From: Paraflavitalea sp966211765
Lineage (GTDB): Bacteria > Bacteroidota > Bacteroidia > Chitinophagales > Chitinophagaceae
Direction of reading: 5' to 3'
Length of the DNA: 64,000 bases
NCBI GenBank assembly: GCA_966211765.1
Contig: CBIHOV010000001.1
Span: 248,001-312,000 of the forward strand
The position numbers and the translations under genes were made by a program. This document shows positions 60,264-64,000 of the stretch, in pieces. The notes under the pieces are model-generated. The model did no database searches. It was not told the origin of the DNA and saw only the letters and a program-made list of their open reading frames with translations. The first letter of the stretch is position 1; every line of letters begins with the position of its first letter.

Positions 60264-60291
60264 CGATTGCCGATTGCCGATTGCCGACACC
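60264..60291. repeat. 7-bp phased array, 4 units
   Basis: CGATTGC three times without change, then CGACACC. Ends 1 bp before the complement of the stop codon of the LolA-like gene. Confidence 0.8.
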
Positions 60292-60292
60292 T

Positions 60293-60997
60293 CTACTTAA
60301 AGAAGCTGTCCGCAATACCCTTATTGACGGCATAATTGGTATAGGAGATCTCTAATTTTCCCTTCTGGTCTTTGTCGGAGCTGGTGGCTGCTGCCGGTTT
60401 CTCGCCGGTATCATAATCGAATGCCAACCCTTTGGGAAGTTTATAATCTTTGGTATTGAAGCTGAATACTACTTTGTCGGGCAATCCCCAGTTGCCAAAT
60501 TTTCCATAACTCATTTCCATTTCATACGTGCCATTGCTCTTCGTGGTCATAATGGCTTTCCGCACCAGCGATTGCTTTTCGTCGATGTACAAGGTGGCCA
60601 CCACGATATCACTCTTTTCATCCAGCGGCAACAGTTTTACAATACGTACATCCGTACCTGCTACCTTACCGTTGCCGGCCGGCACTGCTGTATAATTGTC
60701 GTTGGCAAACAGGCCGCCGAGGTTTACATTGGCGCCCCCCTTGGGCACAATGGCAATGCCATCCTGCTTTTTGATCTTGAACTTATCGGGGTTCTTGTAG
60801 TAGATGATCACTTTGGATTCCGGGATCTTCATGAAAGACACATCCGTCTTCATCACCCCGTCGGCCTGGTAATCTTTTACCGTGGCCAGTTTGTCTTTTA
60901 CTTTCTTAATAAGGTCATCTGCTTCCTGGGCCTGGGTGGGCAACAAGGTCATAATAAATAGACCTGCCAATGCTATTGTTCTCAGGAGTCCTTTCAT
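60293..60997 (-). CDS. LolA-like outer-membrane lipoprotein-sorting family protein
   Basis: 234 aa. Signal peptide (RTIALAGLFIMTLLPTQAQ), then the LolA/LolB-type incomplete barrel: DDLIKKVKDKLATVKDYQADGVMKTDVSF, VIIYYKNPDKFKIKKQDGIAIVPKGG, LYIDEKQSLVRKAIMTTKSNGTYEMEMSYGKFG, and a C-terminal LEISYTNYAVNKGIADSFF. Longer and more basic than classic LolA, so it may be one of the several LolA-like paralogues in Bacteroidota with unknown cargo. Periplasmic. Convergent with pdxA. Confidence 0.75.
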   Translation of the reverse strand: MKGLLRTIALAGLFIMTLLPTQAQEADDLIKKVKDKLATVKDYQADGVMKTDVSFMKIPESKVIIYYKNPDKFKIKKQDGIAIVPKGGANVNLGGLFANDNYTAVPAGNGKVAGTDVRIVKLLPLDEKSDIVVATLYIDEKQSLVRKAIMTTKSNGTYEMEMSYGKFGNWGLPDKVVFSFNTKDYKLPKGLAFDYDTGEKPAAATSSDKDQKGKLEISYTNYAVNKGIADSFFK

Positions 60998-61095
60998 TGT
61001 TTCTGTTGGTCGGCTGGTGGGTAGCGTTCCGGGGGCAAAATTAAGGTGTGCTTCGTTCTGATCATAGTCCTGTTCACACTTTAACGATTTAACAT

Positions 61096-61144
61096 AAAAG
61101 GTGACAGCTTTCGCCTGCGTCGCAAACGAAAGGGGTCACCTTTT
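61096..61144 (-). terminator. Hairpin terminator past the sugar isomerase gene
   Basis: AAAAGGTGACAGCTTTCG pairs with CGAAAGGGGTCACCTTTT with a small internal loop; 13-nt terminal loop. On the minus strand it lies 52 bp beyond the gene at 61196 and ends in four T. Confidence 0.65.
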
Positions 61145-61150
61145 AGGTAA

Positions 61151-61192
61151 GCTCCAGGCTCGCAGCTCGTAGCTCACAGCTCGAAGCTGTTT
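61151..61192. repeat. 7-bp phased array, 6 units
   Basis: GCTCCAG, GCTCGCA, GCTCGTA, GCTCACA, GCTCGAA, GCTGTTT. GCT is invariant. Ends 3 bp from the stop codon of the minus-strand gene at 61196. Confidence 0.85.
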
Positions 61193-61195
61193 TCC

Positions 61196-62125
61196 CTACA
61201 GAAAGCTATCCGATTCCCGGTACGCCTTGATCAATGCCACTTCTCCCTCTTTGCCCGGTTTCGCATTGCCATGCTCCATGCCCAGGATGCCTTTGTAGCC
61301 CTTGCTGTGAATATGTTTGAAGATATTCTTGTAGTTCATTTCGCCCGTGGTAGGTTCTTTACGGCCGGGGTTGTCGCCGATCTGTAAATACCCGATCTCA
61401 TCCCAGGATCTATTGAGATTATTAATAATATCCCCTTCATTGCGCTGCATATGGTACATATCGAAAAGGAACTTGCAGCTGGGACTGCCTACTGCCTGGC
61501 AGATCATATAGGTTTGATCCGAATGGCGGAGAAACAGATCGGGGTTATCGCTCAATGCTTCCAGTACCATTACCAGGCCATGGGGCTCCAGGATGGCGCT
61601 GGCCTTGCGTAAGGCATTGATAACATTGGCGGTTTGGTATTCGAAAGAAAGACTCCTTTCATAATTACCCGGTACTACCGTCACCCATTTGGCGCCGCAA
61701 CGCTTGGCAACTTCTACCGTTTCCTTACAATCCTTGATCATTCTATCGATCCATTCCTGCTTGCCCGAAGCGAGCGAGGTCTTCCAATGCCAGTTATCCG
61801 AAGTAACAACGAAAACACCCATGCGCATACCGAGTGATGCCAGCGTTTCGCCGATCTTCTTTTGCATCTCCACAGGCCGGCCCATCATGCCATTGTCTTC
61901 AATAGACCGGAAGCCCATGCTATGGGCAAATTTTATCTGCTCAATAAAGTCAGCCCCACCGCTGTTTTTAAACATGCCATCGTGAAAGGCATAGTCAAGG
62001 TTAAATGTTTTTTCAGCATTCGTTAGGGTATCTCCCTTTTCATCCGACTTACCAAGTGCTATAGCAGTTGTTGCCAGGGAGGCGCCGGTGAACAGGGAAT
62101 TACGCATAAATTGTCGACGTTTCAT
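61196..62125 (-). CDS. TIM-barrel sugar isomerase/epimerase, hydroxypyruvate-isomerase-like
   Basis: 309 aa with a Tat-type leader (KRRQFMRNSLFTGASL), so probably exported folded. AP-endonuclease-2/xylose-isomerase-like barrel: FAHSMGFRSIEDNGMMGR, WVTVVPGNYERS, GLVMVLEALSDNPDLF with the first metal Glu, FLFDMYHMQRNEGDI with the Asp/His pair, IGYLQIGDNPGRKEP, and GILGMEHGNAKPG with the final Glu and His. Length and the closing EHGN fit the Hyi group. Near an SUMF1-like and a Gfo/Idh/MocA gene, which suggests carbohydrate processing in the periplasm. Confidence 0.88.
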   Translation of the reverse strand: MKRRQFMRNSLFTGASLATTAIALGKSDEKGDTLTNAEKTFNLDYAFHDGMFKNSGGADFIEQIKFAHSMGFRSIEDNGMMGRPVEMQKKIGETLASLGMRMGVFVVTSDNWHWKTSLASGKQEWIDRMIKDCKETVEVAKRCGAKWVTVVPGNYERSLSFEYQTANVINALRKASAILEPHGLVMVLEALSDNPDLFLRHSDQTYMICQAVGSPSCKFLFDMYHMQRNEGDIINNLNRSWDEIGYLQIGDNPGRKEPTTGEMNYKNIFKHIHSKGYKGILGMEHGNAKPGKEGEVALIKAYRESDSFL

Positions 62126-62284
62126 GTTCTGAGTGTTTGGATAAATTTAACATCAATATGCTGTAGCATGGCCATAGCTTGAAAATTTATTTTTAATGCA
62201 ATCGATTTCTCTACCTGGGCGATATAGTTTAGGGGGGACCTACAAATTATTTTCTTATCTTTCGAGCACCTAAACTTATTAAGT

Positions 62285-63241
62285 GTGAAACGACTGGTGT
62301 TATTCTTTTATGGGGCTACTGCAGTAAGTGTAGCCTCTGCTCAGCAGAATACGAATTTTGAACCCTACGAAACAACGATCCCCGGATCGGCCATTTCTTT
62401 TAAAATGCTGCCGATCGCTGAAGGAAAATTCCTGATGGGTAGTCCGGAAAAAGAAGCCGGCAAAAAGCCCGATGAAACCCCACAGCGCAATGTGAATGTT
62501 TCAGCATTCTGGATGGGCCGGTATGAAGTTACCTACGATGAATTCCTGTTGTTCTTTAATGATGAAAGCACCAGCCGCAATTCAGAAGTAGATGTAGTAA
62601 CAAGGCCTACACCACAATACATCGACCTCAGCTGGGGCATGGGCAAGCAGGGAGGATTTCCGGTCAACAGTATGTCGCAGCGCACAGCCCTTATGTATTG
62701 CCGGTGGCTGTATAAAAAAACGGGCATGTTCTACCGCCTGCCTACAGAAGCAGAGTGGGAGTATGCCTGCCGGGCTGGTACCACTACCGCTTATTATTTC
62801 GGGAATGATGCCAAACTGCTGAAAGATTATGGCTGGTTTAGCGTCAATAGTAAAAACAAATACCAGAAAGTAGGGCAGAAGAAACCCAATGCCTGGGGAT
62901 TGTATGATATGATCGGTAATGTAGCAGAATGGACCCTCGATCACTACGATGAGAAATACTTTACTGTGATTGCCGATGGCGTTACCGACCCTTCTTTCAA
63001 CACAGAGGACACCTACCCCAAAACAGTGCGTGGCGGTGGTTACCTCGATAAGCCAGAGGCTCTGCGCAGCGCCAGTCGGGGTAAATCAGATCCCTCCTGG
63101 AACAAACGCGATCCGCAGATCCCCAAAAGCAAATGGTGGCTTACAGATGGGATGGCAGTAGGTTTCCGCCTGGTGCGAACCCTGAAGGCGCCCACGGCCC
63201 AAGAGGCAGAAGCATTTTATAAAAAATACCTCGGTAATTAG
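62285..63241 (+). CDS. SUMF1-like (formylglycine-generating-enzyme fold) protein lacking the catalytic cysteines
   Basis: 318 aa from GTG at 62285, chosen because the signal peptide KRLVLFFYGATAVSVASAQ begins there and no ATG precedes it. FGE-sulfatase domain: FLMGSPEKEAG, FWMGRYEVTYDEF, YRLPTEAEWEYACRAGTTTAYYFG, WGLYDMIGNVAEWTLD, and VRGGGYLDKPEALRSASRGK. True FGE has Cys in the RGGSF... region (xxCxxYCxR); here the place is GYLDKPEALRSASR, with no Cys, so the enzyme activity is probably absent. Such proteins in Bacteroidota include the GldK/GldN-linked and carbohydrate-locus types. 27 bp upstream of the oxidoreductase gene. Confidence 0.87.
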   Translation: MKRLVLFFYGATAVSVASAQQNTNFEPYETTIPGSAISFKMLPIAEGKFLMGSPEKEAGKKPDETPQRNVNVSAFWMGRYEVTYDEFLLFFNDESTSRNSEVDVVTRPTPQYIDLSWGMGKQGGFPVNSMSQRTALMYCRWLYKKTGMFYRLPTEAEWEYACRAGTTTAYYFGNDAKLLKDYGWFSVNSKNKYQKVGQKKPNAWGLYDMIGNVAEWTLDHYDEKYFTVIADGVTDPSFNTEDTYPKTVRGGGYLDKPEALRSASRGKSDPSWNKRDPQIPKSKWWLTDGMAVGFRLVRTLKAPTAQEAEAFYKKYLGN

Positions 63242-63268
63242 ATTGCTCCATTATATAAATTAACAACC

Positions 63269-64000
63269 ATGCGTAAAGATTCATCCAACCACCCTTCCCG
63301 GCGTGATTTTGTGAAACAGTCCTCGCTGATAGCCGGCGGATTGATCGCTGCTCCTTTCCTTTCCAAAGCCAATTATTTTTCCGGCTCTGATGACGTCATC
63401 AAAGTAGCCCTCATAGGCTGTGGTGGCCGGGGTACCGGTGCTGCCATGCAAGCCTTGCTTACCAAGCAAAATGTAAAGCTGGTAGCCATGGCCGATGCCT
63501 TCAGTGACCGCCTGGAAAAATGCTATAAATCATTGACCGCCGATTCCAAATCGGGCGATAAAACAGTGAAGGACCGTGTGGATGTACCCGCAGAAAGAAG
63601 GTTTGTAGGTTTCGACGGTTACCTCAAAGCCATTCCCCTGGCCGATGTGGTTATCCTGGCCACCCCTCCCGGTTTCAGGCCCATTCACTTCGAAGAAGCA
63701 GTAAAGCAGAACAAACATATTTTCATGGAAAAGCCGGTGGCTACCGATCCTGCCGGCGTACAAAAAGTACTGGCAGCGGCAGAACAGGCCAAAGCTAAAA
63801 AGCTGAATGTAGTAGTGGGTTTACAACGTCACTACCAGAACAGCTACCGTGAACTGTACAAAAGGAAAAACCTCATTGGCGATATTACCTCAGCGCAAGC
63901 CTGGTGGAACAATGACGGGGTGTGGGTCAACAAACGCCAGCCCGGTCAAACCGAAATGGAATACCAGATGCGTAACTGGTATTATTTCGTATGGCTCTGC
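63269..64000 (+). CDS. Gfo/Idh/MocA-family oxidoreductase, Tat-exported (C-terminal part beyond the window)
   Basis: 244 codons present and still open at the edge. Leader SRRDFVKQSSLIAGGLIAAP is a Tat signal. Then the NAD(P) Rossmann motif VALIGCGGRGTGAAM (consensus GxGxxG type), VVILATPPGFRPIHFEEAVKQNKHIFMEKPVATDP with the catalytic EKP, and VVVGLQRHYQNSYRELY beginning the second domain. Family members oxidise or isomerise sugars and cyclitols. Probably co-transcribed with the SUMF1-like gene and functionally linked to the isomerase at 61196-62125. Confidence 0.92.
   Translation, partial: MRKDSSNHPSRRDFVKQSSLIAGGLIAAPFLSKANYFSGSDDVIKVALIGCGGRGTGAAMQALLTKQNVKLVAMADAFSDRLEKCYKSLTADSKSGDKTVKDRVDVPAERRFVGFDGYLKAIPLADVVILATPPGFRPIHFEEAVKQNKHIFMEKPVATDPAGVQKVLAAAEQAKAKKLNVVVGLQRHYQNSYRELYKRKNLIGDITSAQAWWNNDGVWVNKRQPGQTEMEYQMRNWYYFVWLC

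Noticed and set aside
1..64000. CRISPR array
   Set aside because: The phased repeats have units of 7-11 bp without spacers, so they are not CRISPR, and no cas gene is present.
1..64000. tRNA or rRNA genes
   Set aside because: No cloverleaf with a TTCRANNC T-loop or rRNA segment was recognised in the gaps.

Overview
The window is a chromosomal segment of a Bacteroidota bacterium, most likely family Chitinophagaceae (Chitinophaga/Niastella-like). This rests on SusD-era style lipoproteins with Cys after a short hydrophobic leader, a GldB homologue next to nadE, DUF5686, DUF2490 and DUF4173 proteins, a bacterial GGGP synthase, TAnnTTTG-type -7 promoter elements, and an exosortase N (XrtN) locus. 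I saw no phage, transposase, CRISPR array, rRNA or tRNA. About 55 genes are called, including two small lipoproteins of 41 and 57 aa and one oxidoreductase cut by the right edge.

Layout. 1-6.4 kb: GGGP synthase, a DUF2490 protein, the B12-dependent ribonucleotide reductase NrdJ and a 41-aa lipoprotein. 6.4-13.9 kb: two overlapping genes for large secreted proteins of unknown function, a YcxB-like protein, GldB divergent from NadE, and a lipocalin-like lipoprotein. 14.1-18.9 kb: a MoxR-DUF58-BatD-BatA stress/aerotolerance-type operon followed by RsgA. 19-22.2 kb: small proteins, gamma-carbonic anhydrase, an aminotransferase and a RidA-like protein. 22.2-26.2 kb: glycerol operon glpK-glpD-glpF on the minus strand. 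26.4-36.2 kb: three very large envelope proteins (propeller-amidohydrolase, TraB/GumN fusion, DUF5686).

36.3-45.15 kb is the most distinctive part: a ten-gene plus-strand block with a membrane protein, a winged-helix regulator, a VIT-domain protein that carries its own PEP-CTERM-type sorting tail, the exosortase XrtN (fused to an EpsI-like tail), several polytopic membrane proteins (one DUF4173), an undecaprenol/diacylglycerol kinase and DUF1361, closed by a strong terminator. Two near-identical palindromes, ACTTTGTAnTACAAAG, sit upstream of the first gene and of the VIT gene, flanking the regulator, which suggests autoregulated control of the whole system.

45.4-64 kb: a TolB-propeller/outer-membrane-barrel protein, an MBL hydrolase, a Wzx-like flippase, a protoglobin-MarR pair, a sorbosone-dehydrogenase-like lipoprotein, acpP-fabF-rnc, GNAT, rsmA, pdxA, a LolA-like protein, and a sugar-metabolism group (TIM-barrel isomerase, SUMF1-like protein, Gfo/Idh/MocA oxidoreductase).

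Intergenic DNA is unusually structured. At least twelve gaps hold degenerate, strictly phased tandem arrays with period 7, 8 or 11 bp, each locus with its own unit; many abut or overlap the stop codon of a minus-strand gene. A second class consists of interspersed hairpins (GGGTGGGTCGCCC family) and a two-copy element with constant ends and a variable hairpin core.
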